A stretch of 64,000 nt of DNA, taken from Sphingobacterium sp. xlx-96 (lineage in GTDB: Bacteria > Bacteroidota > Bacteroidia > Sphingobacteriales > Sphingobacteriaceae). A program made the translations under genes and the position numbers. The stretch lies in NCBI RefSeq assembly GCF_011007365.1, contig NZ_WFKM01000014.1, forward strand, positions 106,588 to 170,587, written 5' to 3'. This document shows, one piece after another, positions 43,305 through 52,661 of the stretch. Below the pieces are notes generated by a model. That model worked only from the letters and a program-made list of their open reading frames with translations, was not told where the DNA came from and made no database searches. Within the stretch, counting starts at the first letter, position 1. Each line of letters starts with the position of its first letter.

Positions 43305-46300
43305 ATGAAGGTATCTTTTTGGATTGCCAAAGCACAAGTCAGTTTGTTGGTAGGATTGGCTTCTCCATTTATTTTTCAACCTGCCAAACTCAGTGCAAAT
43401 CCTCCTATTGTTAGCGTACAGCGTATCGATAAAAACAGTAAGATTATTGCTGTTCAGAAAATAAATCCGACAACAGTAGAGATTGTATATGACAACCTTC
43501 AGAGACTGACTTTGGATTTTTATGGTAATCATGTTTTCAGAATGTTTCAGGATGTAAAGGGAGGAATCATCCGCGATCCGGAAGCAAAACCGGAAGCCAA
43601 GATTCTGGTTGAACAACCCCGAAGAGGTGTCGATCAACTCGAAGTAAAGGAAACTGGGAATCAGGTAACGATAACGACAAAGGATATTGAATTTACAATA
43701 GACAAAGAGACTTCGCATTTCCGGATTTTAAACAGGCAGAATAACCGGGTAGTTGTAGAAAGCCTAAAACCTATTACTTTCGAAGAAAAGCAAGTGACCA
43801 TCGAATTGAAGGAAGGTGAGGAGGAGTATTTTTTTGGTGGGGGAGTTCAGAATGGGAGATTTTCACATAAAGGAAAAACTATAGCGATTGAAAACCAGAA
43901 TAGTTGGACGGATGGTGGCGTGGCATCGCCTACACCTTACTTTTGGTCAACCAACGGCTATGGTTTTATGTGGCATACTTTTAAAAAAGGTAGTTATGCC
44001 TTTGGTGCGAAGTCAAAAGGAACCGTGCGTCTGTCTCACGATACGGACTATTTGGATGTCTTTTTTATGATAAGCGATGGCGCTGTTCCTTTGTTGAATG
44101 ACTTTTATCAATTGACGGGCAATCCTGTTCTACTACCAAAATTTGGTTTGTACCAGGGGCACTTGAATGCCTATAACCGAGACTACTGGATAGCGGACGA
44201 AAAAGGAATTCTTTTCGAGGATGGTAAGCGTTATAAAGAGAGCCAAAAGGATAATGGCGGTGTTAAAGAATCATTGAATGGAGCAGAAAATAATTACCAG
44301 TTTTCAGCTCGGGCGGTTATCGACCGTTATAAAGCTCATGATATGCCTTTGGGTTGGATATTGCCCAACGATGGCTATGGGGCAGGATATGGTCAAACTG
44401 AAACGCTGGATGGGAATATCAAAAATCTAAAAGAATTTGGTGATTACGCGCGTAAAAATGGCGTGGAAATAGGGTTGTGGACACAGTCTGATCTGCACCC
44501 CAAGGATAGTATTAGTGCTTTACTACAGCGGGATATTGTAAAAGAGGTGCGCGATGCAGGGGTACGTGTGCTAAAGACGGACGTAGCATGGGTAGGCCCG
44601 GGGTATTCCTTTGGTTTGAATGGAGTGGCAGATGTAGGACATACTATGCCTTACTACGGTAATAATGCACGTCCATTTATCATCTCTTTGGATGGATGGG
44701 CAGGAACTCAGCGTTATGCGGGAATCTGGTCTGGTGATCAGACAGGAGGGGTGTGGGAGTACATACGATTCCATATTCCTACCTATATAGGCTCCGGGCT
44801 TTCAGGCCAACCAAATATTACTTCCGATATGGATGGGATCTTTGGTGGTAAAAATTTTAAGGTCAATATTCGGGATTTTCAGTGGAAAACCTGGACGCCT
44901 ATGGAACTAAATATGGACGGCTGGGGCTCCAATGAGAAATACCCTCATGCGTTGGGCGAACCCGCTACTTCGATCAATCGCTTTTACCTAAAATTGAAAT
45001 CACAACTGGTTCCTTATAGCTATAGTCTTGCTAAGCAGGCCATCGATGGTCTACCTATGATACGGGCTATGTTCTTAGAACAGGCAAATCCATATACTTT
45101 AGGCAAGTCTACACAATATCAGTATATGTATGGACCGAGTTTTTTGGTCGCGCCCATCTATAAAGAGACAAATGTAGATGAGGAAGGTAACGATATCCGC
45201 AACGGTATCTATCTGCCAGAGGGGGAATGGATAGATTACTTCACTGGCGATAAGTACGAGGGAAACCGTGTTATTAACGATTTTAAAACTCCCATTTGGA
45301 AATTACCTGTTTTTGTGAAAAACGGGGCTATTATTCCATTGACGAGTCCGAACAATAACATATTGGAGATAAAGAAAGATCACCGTATTTATGAAGTTTA
45401 TCCGTTCGGAAATTCGAATTTTACGGAGTATGACGATGATGGTAAGACCGAAGCTTATCGTTATGGAAAAGGTGTGCATACGAAAATTACTTCGGTCTTG
45501 GCGGGAAATAAAGCCTTGTTCACGATTGCCCCATCCGAAGGTGATTTTGAGGGATTTGAAAGAATGAAATCTACGGAGGTCCGTTTCAATGTAACAGAAG
45601 CGCCCAAAAAAGTTGTTGTGAAGGTGAATAAAAAAGGTGTAAAGCTTCAGGAAGTACATTCGTTGGCAGCGTTTAATAACACGGACAACGTTTACTTTTA
45701 TGATGCCCAGCCGGATTTAAACAAATTTGCTACTAAAGGTTCCGAGTTTGAGAAAACCAGTCTGATCAAAAATCCAATGGTCTTGGTGCGTATTGGTAAA
45801 CAAGATGTTTCTGCGACAACCTTTGAAATACAGGTCGACGGTTTTGAGTATGCACCGGTGGATAAATACCTGTCACAGACAGGAGCATTGGCTATGCCTA
45901 AAGCGGTAGTGCCAGATAGTAGTAGGCAAGCCTATACATTGTTGCCACAATGGGAAAAGATAGCAAATGCCGACTATTATGAAATTGCGTTTATCGATTT
46001 GATTTACTCGACAATCCAGGGGAATCAGTTACTTTTCGAGAATCTGGAAGCAGAAAGTGACTATGTTTTTAAAATTAGAGCGGTGAATAGGTCGGGTGTG
46101 TCGGATTGGAGTACATTTACGGCTAAAACTAAAGCTAATCCGTTGGAGTTTGCTATCGAAGGCATTCAAGCTGAAACGTCGGTGGATAATCAGGGTGGAA
46201 GCGGAATCAATAAGCTGTTTAACTACGATGAGGGAGATATGTGGCATACCAAATGGGGACAAAAAGCTGTTCCATTTGAGCTGGTTTTGGATCTTAGGTC

Positions 46301-47162
46301 CGTCAACCAGTTAGACAAGTTTGAGTATCTTCCGAGGACAGATGGCGGAAACGGCATCCTTCAAAAGGGGACGGTTTCTTATAGTAACGATAAAAGCAAC
46401 TGGACAGAAGCAGGTAGCTTTGAATGGAAGCGCGATGGGGAAATGAAGCGCTTTAATTTCAATAATCACCCCGTAGCGCGTTTTATTAAAATATCGGTTA
46501 CAGAAGCTGTAGGTGGCTTTGGATCTGGTCGGGAGCTTTATGTTTTTAAGGTTCCGGGATCTTCGAGTTATTTGCCGGGGGATATCAATAATGACCGTCT
46601 TATTGATCAGAATGACCTGACGTCGTATATTAATTATACGGGATTACGGATGGGAGATGGTGATTTCGAGGGTTATGTAAGTAATGGTGATGTGAATAAA
46701 AATAATCTAATAGATGCCTATGATATTTCGAATGTCGCAGTTGTTATTGAAGGAGGGGCTAAGCCTGCCAAAGACGAGCAGGTAGCTGGTGTGTTGAAAT
46801 TGCTCCCCTCTAGAACTGTATTGAAAGCTGGAGAGATTGTAGAGGTGAGCGTAACGGGAGAAAACCTCAAAGCTGTCAATGCACTTAGTTTTGCCTTGCC
46901 TTACAATAATGGAGATTTTGAATTTGTAGGTGTGGAGTCGCTACATATGAAGACGATGAATAATTATACCAATGACCGTCTTCATACCAATGGTAGTAAA
47001 TTTTTGTACCCTACTTTTGTGAATCTTGGAAACAAAGAGACGTTAAATGGCTCTGAAGTTTTGTTTAAGATTAAGTTGAAAGCAAAACGGAATGTAAGTT
47101 TTAATCTGAAGGCTGTCGACGGTCTGTTAGTGGATAAAAAGCTCAATTCGATTACCTTTTAA
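43305..47162 (+). CDS. secreted multidomain GH31 glycosidase with FN3, F5/8C, dockerin and cohesin-like modules
   Basis: 1285 residues. Signal peptide about 1-31. A GH31 beta-sandwich and (beta/alpha)8 barrel occupy about 40-720, with the probable nucleophile D426 (VLKTDVAW) and acid/base D478 (WSGDQTGG). FN3 follows at about 865-945, F5/8 type C (CBM32-like) at about 955-1083, a type I dockerin at 1090-1150 with two Ca-binding repeats (DINNDRLIDQND and DVNKNNLIDAYD), and a cohesin-like domain at 1160-1285. The domain order recalls GH31 alpha-N-acetylgalactosaminidases, but the substrate is not proven. It is isolated from the other glycosidases, 9.4 kb away. The neighbouring polX-like gene is divergent. 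Confidence 0.92.
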   Translation: MKVSFWIAKAQVSLLVGLASPFIFQPAKLSANPPIVSVQRIDKNSKIIAVQKINPTTVEIVYDNLQRLTLDFYGNHVFRMFQDVKGGIIRDPEAKPEAKILVEQPRRGVDQLEVKETGNQVTITTKDIEFTIDKETSHFRILNRQNNRVVVESLKPITFEEKQVTIELKEGEEEYFFGGGVQNGRFSHKGKTIAIENQNSWTDGGVASPTPYFWSTNGYGFMWHTFKKGSYAFGAKSKGTVRLSHDTDYLDVFFMISDGAVPLLNDFYQLTGNPVLLPKFGLYQGHLNAYNRDYWIADEKGILFEDGKRYKESQKDNGGVKESLNGAENNYQFSARAVIDRYKAHDMPLGWILPNDGYGAGYGQTETLDGNIKNLKEFGDYARKNGVEIGLWTQSDLHPKDSISALLQRDIVKEVRDAGVRVLKTDVAWVGPGYSFGLNGVADVGHTMPYYGNNARPFIISLDGWAGTQRYAGIWSGDQTGGVWEYIRFHIPTYIGSGLSGQPNITSDMDGIFGGKNFKVNIRDFQWKTWTPMELNMDGWGSNEKYPHALGEPATSINRFYLKLKSQLVPYSYSLAKQAIDGLPMIRAMFLEQANPYTLGKSTQYQYMYGPSFLVAPIYKETNVDEEGNDIRNGIYLPEGEWIDYFTGDKYEGNRVINDFKTPIWKLPVFVKNGAIIPLTSPNNNILEIKKDHRIYEVYPFGNSNFTEYDDDGKTEAYRYGKGVHTKITSVLAGNKALFTIAPSEGDFEGFERMKSTEVRFNVTEAPKKVVVKVNKKGVKLQEVHSLAAFNNTDNVYFYDAQPDLNKFATKGSEFEKTSLIKNPMVLVRIGKQDVSATTFEIQVDGFEYAPVDKYLSQTGALAMPKAVVPDSSRQAYTLLPQWEKIANADYYEIAFIDLIYSTIQGNQLLFENLEAESDYVFKIRAVNRSGVSDWSTFTAKTKANPLEFAIEGIQAETSVDNQGGSGINKLFNYDEGDMWHTKWGQKAVPFELVLDLRSVNQLDKFEYLPRTDGGNGILQKGTVSYSNDKSNWTEAGSFEWKRDGEMKRFNFNNHPVARFIKISVTEAVGGFGSGRELYVFKVPGSSSYLPGDINNDRLIDQNDLTSYINYTGLRMGDGDFEGYVSNGDVNKNNLIDAYDISNVAVVIEGGAKPAKDEQVAGVLKLLPSRTVLKAGEIVEVSVTGENLKAVNALSFALPYNNGDFEFVGVESLHMKTMNNYTNDRLHTNGSKFLYPTFVNLGNKETLNGSEVLFKIKLKAKRNVSFNLKAVDGLLVDKKLNSITF

Positions 47163-47178
47163 CTAACATCGGGTCATC

Positions 47179-47220
47179 AATAATAAAGGGGGGATTTTAT
47201 AAAATCCCCCCTTTATTATT
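47179..47220. terminator. 42-bp perfect palindrome terminator
   Basis: A perfect, loopless 42-bp palindrome with GGGGGG/CCCCCC arms, located after the GH31 stop and before the ndh stop of the convergent gene. Both flanks are A/T-rich, so it can terminate both. Confidence 0.88.
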
Positions 47221-47250
47221 TCTGTTAAAATGGTCTTGCTTTGACTGGTC

Positions 47251-48564
47251 TTAAACTTTCTGTTCTTTTGCGTTATTGACTGGTTGCGGTCTGTCGTAAC
47301 GATGTGTAATCAATCTGATTCCTGAGTTTTTCGTGAAGAACTTGAGTGTCCAGTTGACAAAAGTTATTAATCTATTGCGGAACCCGAAGATGGATACCAA
47401 GTGGACAAACATCCAAGTCATCCATGCGATGAATCCTTTCATATGGAATTTACCCATATCTACAACAGCTCTGTTACGGCCGACTGTAGCCATAGACCCT
47501 TTGTCAAAGTACTTGAAATTCTCTTCGTTAGGCTTTCCAGAAAGGATGTTCATGATGTGTTGGGCAACGTATTTACCTTGTTGCTGTGCTGCTGGTGCTA
47601 CACCTGGAAGCCCGCGAGGTGTCTCCTCGGTAATCATTGCTGATACATCGCCGATAGCGTAAATACCATCAAATCCTTCTACCTGACACTGTCCATTGGT
47701 TCGGATACGATTTCCCCTTTCGATGTAATCAGCATGTATGCCTTCTGGGAATTGTCCTTTTACTCCTGCTCCCCATATAACGGTTTTGGTTGCGATACTT
47801 TCGCCGTTGTTGAACGTGATCGTATTACCGTCGTAACCTGTCACCTGTGTGTTGACCATTACTTTGACTCCCAATTCTTTTAGGTAGCGTTCGGCATCAC
47901 GGGATGATTTTTCTGAAAGTGCGCCTAATATTTTGCCTGTACCTTCTACAAGATATACCTTCATTTCATTTTCAGAAAGTTCTGGATAATCTTTCTTCAG
48001 CATGTGCAATTGAATTTCGGCGATAGCACCGGAAAGCTCGACACCTGTCGGACCACCACCTACTACTACAAAGTTAAGGTAACGTTCGCGATCAGAAATG
48101 TTTTTGCGAAGTACTGCTTCTTCGAGATTTTGTAATACATAACTACGGATATTTAGAGCTTCTCGAATACTTTTCATTGGAAGAGAGTATTTTTCGACTT
48201 CCGTATTACCAAAGAAGTTTGATGTTGCACCGGTTGCAATAACCAGGTAATCGTAATCATAAGTTCCTACCGAAGTGTGTACTTCTTTTTTGTCTTTGTC
48301 AATACGCAGTACTTCCGCCATACGGAATCGGAAATTGGACTGTGATTTGAACATTTTACGGATCGGAAAAGAAATGGCATCAGCGGCTAAGGTTCCCGTA
48401 GCGACTTGATACATTAACGGTTGGAACACGTGAAAATTGTTTCGATCGATCAACACTACTTCCACCTCTTTGTCTTTAAGCTTACGCGCAACTTCCACAC
48501 CTCCAAAGCCTCCACCAATAATGATTACCCGAGGGAAAGAACGTTCTGTACGATTCAACAACAT
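47251..48564 (-). CDS. ndh: type II NADH dehydrogenase
   Basis: 437 residues. Single-subunit, non-proton-pumping NADH:quinone oxidoreductase on the inner membrane. FAD-binding GGGFGG (about 17-22) and the second NADH dinucleotide motif VVVGGGPTGVEL are both present, with FHVFQPLMYQVATGTLAADAI near the N-terminus and GDVSAM for FAD closure. The C-terminal 60 residues include an amphipathic, hydrophobic segment (GFIAWMTWMFVHLVSIFGFRN) for membrane association. An aerobic respiratory chain is implied. Convergent with GH31. Confidence 0.93.
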   Translation of the reverse strand: MLLNRTERSFPRVIIIGGGFGGVEVARKLKDKEVEVVLIDRNNFHVFQPLMYQVATGTLAADAISFPIRKMFKSQSNFRFRMAEVLRIDKDKKEVHTSVGTYDYDYLVIATGATSNFFGNTEVEKYSLPMKSIREALNIRSYVLQNLEEAVLRKNISDRERYLNFVVVGGGPTGVELSGAIAEIQLHMLKKDYPELSENEMKVYLVEGTGKILGALSEKSSRDAERYLKELGVKVMVNTQVTGYDGNTITFNNGESIATKTVIWGAGVKGQFPEGIHADYIERGNRIRTNGQCQVEGFDGIYAIGDVSAMITEETPRGLPGVAPAAQQQGKYVAQHIMNILSGKPNEENFKYFDKGSMATVGRNRAVVDMGKFHMKGFIAWMTWMFVHLVSIFGFRNRLITFVNWTLKFFTKNSGIRLITHRYDRPQPVNNAKEQKV

Positions 48565-48742
48565 ATATCGTTTAGTTTTATTGTTTTAAATTTTAATGCA
48601 AATATCTTAAAAAAATATAATATTTCAATAGCAAAATTTTATTGATATGCCCTTGTTTTTGCAATTAAAACAGCGTTGACTAGTCTATAAAGGTAATTCT
48701 AGTTGTTTAAACAAGAATGTCTTAGTGTTTTTTGTACACACT

Positions 48743-49075
48743 TTATTGCAATGCACCGCGTAGTCTAATCGATAGCCCTTGATTTTGATCCGTTAATCGA
48801 ATTTGGCAGGCTAGCCTACTGTTGCTATCCGTATCAGGTAGGGTGTCTAGCATGTCAAGCTCTTGATCCTCAGCATGGGGAAGTTGGCCTGCCCCCGCTT
48901 TGATTTCGACATGACAGGTGGCGCATAGTGCCATCCCTCCACAGGTTGCCAGCACTTCATAGCCGGATGCTTTGAGAATTTCCATTAAACTTAAGTTGAC
49001 ATCCGTAGGGACTTCGATGGTCTCTGTACTGCCATCGCGGTCTTCAATTTCTATTTCGATGATGTGGTTTTCCAT
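48743..49075 (-). CDS. 2Fe-2S ferredoxin (adrenodoxin type)
   Basis: 110 residues. The cluster ligands fit C-x5-C-x2-C and a distal Cys: CGGMALCATC (about 45-54) and the SRLACQI block near residue 93, as in vertebrate-type (ISC/adrenodoxin) ferredoxins. Electron carrier, perhaps paired with the ferredoxin-NADP reductase gene 145 bp upstream. A short, GTTATG/AAGTTATA-rich repetitive stretch lies between them. Confidence 0.9.
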   Translation of the reverse strand: MENHIIEIEIEDRDGSTETIEVPTDVNLSLMEILKASGYEVLATCGGMALCATCHVEIKAGAGQLPHAEDQELDMLDTLPDTDSNSRLACQIRLTDQNQGLSIRLRGALQ

Positions 49076-49091
49076 TTTTATTAAATTGAGT

Positions 49092-49215
49092 TTTGGTAGT
49101 TATGGTAGTTATGAAGTTATAGAGGTTATGAAGTTATAGGATTATGGTAGTTAATTTATTTGTCTTTTAAAACCTTGTAACCTTTATAACCATGTAACCT
49201 TATAACTTTATCACT
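49092..49215. repeat. degenerate short-motif tract between ferredoxin and reductase genes
   Basis: Interleaved near-repeats of GGTAGTTATG, GAAGTTATA and GGTTATGAAG on the left (49092-49152) face their inverted counterparts CTTGTAACC, CTTTATAACC, TGTAACC, TTATAACTTTATC on the right (49172-49215). Similar short direct repeats are common between genes in this lineage. Confidence 0.55.
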
Positions 49216-49220
49216 TTTCC

Positions 49221-50225
49221 CTAAAAAGCATTCACTCCGTTGACAGTTGTATATTTAAAACTTAGTTTTTGATCGGGATAAACATATTTAAATGCGGATT
49301 GTACCATCAGTGTTGCTTCGTGGTATCCACATAGGATCAATTTTAGCTTGCCAGGGTAGGTGTTGATATCGCCTATGGCATATATGCGCTCTACATTAGT
49401 CGAATAGTCGAACGTGTTGACTTCTATTGCATTTTTGTCGATGTTTAACCCCCAATCTGCAATTGGTCCTAATTTCGGGGTTAGCCCATATAGCGGTATT
49501 AGGTAGTCTGTCTCCAGTAAGAACTCTTCTTTTCCTTTATTTGCAACTTTAACATGCGATAGCGATCCATTGCCGTGGGCACTCAGTAGGTTATGAGAAA
49601 GTAATAAATCGATTTTTCCTTTTTGTGCCAGATCGTATACTTTATCAGCGGAGTCCGGTGCACCTCGGAAGCTATCGCTACGGTGTACTAATGTCACTTT
49701 TTTTGCGTAATCACTTAGATATATTGTCCAATCGAGGGCTGAATCGCCACCACCTGCAATGACAAGCGTTTTGTCTCGGTAGGTTTCCGGATTTTTGACC
49801 ATATAGTCTATCCCCCTACGTTCGAAGGTTGTAATACCCTCCAGTTCGGGTTTCCTCGGTTCAAAACAACCTAAACCACCTGCTATTGCAATGACCTGAC
49901 AGTGCACCTGTGTGTTATCGGAAGTGGTCACGATATAAGAACCATCTTCTTGCTTCTCCACTTTATCTACGCGTTCGCCCAATGTAAATGTGGGGTCGAA
50001 GGGTTTTATCTGTTCCATCTGATTGTCTATCAGCTCCTGTGCTTTGACAATCGGGTATCCAGGGATATCGTAAATGGGCTTGTGTGGATATATCTCAGAG
50101 AGTTGACCTCCTACTTGTGGTAACACATCGATCAGATGGCAACGCATTTTCAACAAACCAGCTTCAAAAACTGCAAATAGGCCTACGGGCCCGGCACCAA
50201 TAATGCAAATATCCGTTTGTATCAT
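49221..50225 (-). CDS. ferredoxin--NADP reductase (thioredoxin-reductase-like)
   Basis: 334 residues. FAD motif GAGPVGLFAVFEAG (11-24) and NADP motif IAGGGDSALDW (about 157-167) are present, with GQLSEIYPHKPIYDIPG typical of this family. No CxxC redox pair, which separates it from thioredoxin reductase. It transfers electrons between NADPH and a ferredoxin, plausibly the 2Fe-2S protein encoded next. The stop of marR lies 4 bp upstream of its start, so marR and this gene form one unit. Confidence 0.92.
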   Translation of the reverse strand: MIQTDICIIGAGPVGLFAVFEAGLLKMRCHLIDVLPQVGGQLSEIYPHKPIYDIPGYPIVKAQELIDNQMEQIKPFDPTFTLGERVDKVEKQEDGSYIVTTSDNTQVHCQVIAIAGGLGCFEPRKPELEGITTFERRGIDYMVKNPETYRDKTLVIAGGGDSALDWTIYLSDYAKKVTLVHRSDSFRGAPDSADKVYDLAQKGKIDLLLSHNLLSAHGNGSLSHVKVANKGKEEFLLETDYLIPLYGLTPKLGPIADWGLNIDKNAIEVNTFDYSTNVERIYAIGDINTYPGKLKLILCGYHEATLMVQSAFKYVYPDQKLSFKYTTVNGVNAF

Positions 50226-50229
50226 GATT

Positions 50230-50667
50230 TTATTTTTGTGTTAAGTTATCGTATATGGTATTTAATATCCTAGTAAATTGAGCGAAATCATCGTCGTTCA
50301 GGTTCTTCCATGCCTGCATGCGGAAGTGAGCTACTTTAGGTGCAATTTCCTGTATTTTACTTTTTCCTTTTGCTGTAATCTGCAAGTGTAAAGCCCGGCG
50401 GTCCGACGTATTTGTTATCCGTTCAGCAAGCTCTTTCTTAATCAATAAATCAATGATTCTAGTTAGTGTAGGTTGGTCTTTACCGCACAGCTCTGCCATT
50501 TCTTTGTTCGTCAGATCAGGTTTTTCAAAAATCGTACGTAGTACAGTCCACTGATCTACTGTAAGGTCAAACTGATACAACGTAAATGCACTTTGTGCAT
50601 ATTGTTTTACTTTTTTCGCTGTCCTATCCAGTATAAAAGAGTACTGGTTGTATTTTTCGTTTAGCAT
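50230..50667 (-). CDS. MarR-family transcriptional regulator
   Basis: 145 residues. Winged helix-turn-helix core: LTVDQWTVLRTIFEKPDLTNKEMAELCGKDQPTLTRIIDLLIKKELAERITNTSDRRALHLQITAKGKSKIQEI (about 34-108), with the D-R-R wing. It precedes the ferredoxin reductase gene and is probably co-transcribed with it, so it may respond to redox-active or phenolic compounds. An 11-bp inverted repeat that overlaps its own promoter suggests autoregulation. Confidence 0.92.
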   Translation of the reverse strand: MLNEKYNQYSFILDRTAKKVKQYAQSAFTLYQFDLTVDQWTVLRTIFEKPDLTNKEMAELCGKDQPTLTRIIDLLIKKELAERITNTSDRRALHLQITAKGKSKIQEIAPKVAHFRMQAWKNLNDDDFAQFTRILNTIYDNLTQK

Positions 50668-50701
50668 AACAATAATTAGTGTGACAAATATAATTATTGT
50701 T
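50668..50701 (-). promoter_or_regulatory. candidate MarR operator over the marR promoter
   Basis: Perfect 11-bp inverted repeat AACAATAATTA (50668-50678) and TAATTATTGTT (50691-50701), spacer 12 bp. The minus-strand -7 box TATATTTG (50685-50692) lies inside it, so a bound regulator would block the promoter. The marR ATG follows at 50667. Confidence 0.6.
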
Positions 50702-50863
50702 TTTCACTTTGACGGTATGAAAAGTCATACCAGCGTAATACTGTCGGAGACATTTATCGGTACTATCGTTGTTATAGTAGGGATGGGTTGCTTATTAGCT
50801 CGATGGCAATGACGGCGCCTATCTGTCAAAATGATTAAGGGTAGGCTTTGTTGTATTATGAGC

Positions 50864-51528
50864 CTATATTGTATGCGGCGATAATTCCTGCAGGATTAAA
50901 GGTTTCGCGGTGTTAAGTAGGGCATCAAAACCACTTTCCTGTGTAAGGTAAATTGTCGACATGTTTATCAGGACGCAGTCGTATTGTTTATTCTTGACCT
51001 CGAAAACATGTGTTTGTGGACTGACATGTGAATCATTTTCGCTATAACGCGCTAACTTGATCTCTATATTTCCAATAGAGGTGCTCTGTTTTATGCTAAA
51101 ATCTATGGCTATGACATCAATTTACATGATGAGGTGACTACATTTATTCGGTATATTGAAGTTTCGCTGCGCATCCAATGCGGGGAGTTCTACCGTCTTA
51201 CTGCCTTTTTTGCAAATGTTATCTGCGGCGTAAAGTATATTTGGTCATAGATATGGCAATTATTGTTAAACTGAAAGTCGACCAACCGTTGGATGTTGCT
51301 GTGTTTGACTTGTAATAAACCTTGCTTGCATTTCATATTTCCACGCAGTACTCGGAGCATGTATTGAACCAGTTTGTTGTGCATTTCGTTGTCGTACATA
51401 TCGCGATGTACTGCTCTAAAAGCACGGGGTATTACCGCTCTTGCTGCACTTGCCGTTCCGAAATCAGCTGCTGCATTTTGTGTCCATTGAGTCTGCTTTA
51501 GTTTATCCGATGGTTTGGTCTGTATCAC
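50864..51528 (-). pseudogene. decayed gene of a conserved Bacteroidota hypothetical family
   Basis: A GTG-started frame (51528-51190, 112 residues, VIQTKPSDKLKQTQWTQNAAADFGTAS...) breaks off at TAG, but the sequence continues in another frame (GSKTVELPALDAQRNFNIPNKCSHLIM, then an in-frame TAA, then IDVIAIDFSIKQSTSIGN...) until 50864. Composition and the pattern of an N-terminal basic region followed by beta-rich part resemble a recurrent accessory protein of unknown function. The frameshift plus internal stop point to a non-functional remnant. Family assignment is from memory and only tentative. Confidence 0.5.
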
Positions 51529-51565
51529 ATTTAGTGAATGTTTTTACGAGTGATTCAATATAGGA

Positions 51566-51767
51566 TTATATTTTTGAGTCAGCTAACTCCTTCTCTAACC
51601 GCGCGATTTTTTCAGATTGAAGTTGTTTGGTCTCTTCTAATAGTTCTAATTGCTTTTAATAAGCTAATCATTGTGTTTGGCTCCGGCTCATAGGATTTAG
51701 TGTGTTCCTCTTTTGCTGGTGGATTATACCGGTTTGCTTCTGCTGTATCAGCTGATTGATATTGAGG
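51566..51767 (-). pseudogene. C-terminal fragment of a coiled-coil protein, possibly a helix-turn-helix regulator
   Basis: A minus-strand stretch reads ANRYNPPAKEEHTKSYEPEPN followed, after an apparent +1 shift near 51656, by ELLEETKQLQSEKIARLEKE, ending DSKI at a TAA (51566). Such Glu/Lys-rich tails end many Bacteroidota HTH_XRE regulators. No N-terminal half is visible. Low confidence. Confidence 0.3.
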
Positions 51768-52086
51768 TTAAGACTTATCTAAAATGTACGGTTGATTTTA
51801 TCCCAGAGGGTGTAAGGCTGCACTCATTAATTGATTGGTGTGACATTGCACATACAGAGGTTATTGATCTCTTTTGCGATTGGAATGAGGTGAAAAAAAA
51901 GTTTTTATTCTTGCGATGGAGTCCCAGAGGCTTTGTTGGATGGGGGGCTGCTTCGAGACGATGTCTTGATGAGAGAAGAACAGATTTTAAAGGTTTTTAT
52001 TTGTTTTGAATTTATATATATTGAAAAGGGATCGAATTTGATTCAGTAAAGGGTATTATTCAAAAATTGGGGTAGGTATTACTGAT
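51768..52086. other. gene-free stretch
   Basis: No convincing gene. The 98-residue plus-strand frame at 51713-52009 has no recognisable motif or ribosome site, and the region may be part of the decayed area starting at 50864. Confidence 0.5.
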
Positions 52087-52536
52087 TTAATTTGATGTCT
52101 GATAGGGATTCCCTTTGCCTGTTTCAAGAAATTGTTGTAGGCTGCTTAAGAACTGTCGCCAACCATCCGCACATATGGTATAGCATTCAACAGCTGGGTG
52201 TAAGCCCTGGTGGGTCAATTGCAATTTGCTGCCATTTATCTGAGGAGCGATTTCCCAAATGATGATCGTATCTATCCATTCTTTTTTATTTTTGAGCTCG
52301 GGAATGTTCAGCAAAGCATCGGTAACAACCCAAACGACCTTTCTGGCCGGTGACAGTTGTTTTACTTGCATGGTTTTAAAGACATTCTTGCCAAATCGGA
52401 GGGTAAAACTACAGTCTTGGTGGTCGGCATTTCCGGTAAACATTACCGTCCACCACAAAGAGATTTGCCGGGTTAATGCGTTGTACACTTTGTCTACGGT
52501 TGTATTGATGTAGATAGTTTTGTAGAAATTGTTCAT
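52087..52536 (-). CDS. SRPBCC / AHSA1-like protein
   Basis: 149 residues, a START-like domain: KTIYINTTVDKVYNALTRQISLWW at the N-terminus (about 6-29), VFKTMQVKQLSPARKVVWVV in the middle, and an ending helix (GWRQFLSSLQQFLETGKGNPY). Same superfamily as the two genes near 1-3 kb but clearly a different member. It stands alone between the decayed region and the desaturase terminator. Function unknown. Confidence 0.8.
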   Translation of the reverse strand: MNNFYKTIYINTTVDKVYNALTRQISLWWTVMFTGNADHQDCSFTLRFGKNVFKTMQVKQLSPARKVVWVVTDALLNIPELKNKKEWIDTIIIWEIAPQINGSKLQLTHQGLHPAVECYTICADGWRQFLSSLQQFLETGKGNPYQTSN

Positions 52537-52621
52537 AACTTCATCGTTTATACTAGCAAATTTACCATATTGCTAACCTAAAGGAAGTTGTCTTAGGACA
52601 GGATTTTTGTGTGTTGCTTAA

Positions 52622-52657
52622 AAAAGCTTCCGTCATTTATAAGTGACGGAAGCTTTT
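52622..52657 (-). terminator. terminator after the desaturase gene
   Basis: Perfect 14-bp stem AAAAGCTTCCGTCA/TGACGGAAGCTTTT, 8-nt loop; on the minus strand TTTTTT continues the stem end. Located 4 bp past the stop codon. Confidence 0.85.
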
Positions 52658-52661
52658 CCTT

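Noticed and set aside
51713..52009. 98-residue plus-strand frame
   Set aside because: No motif, promoter or ribosome site; antisense to a probable gene remnant.
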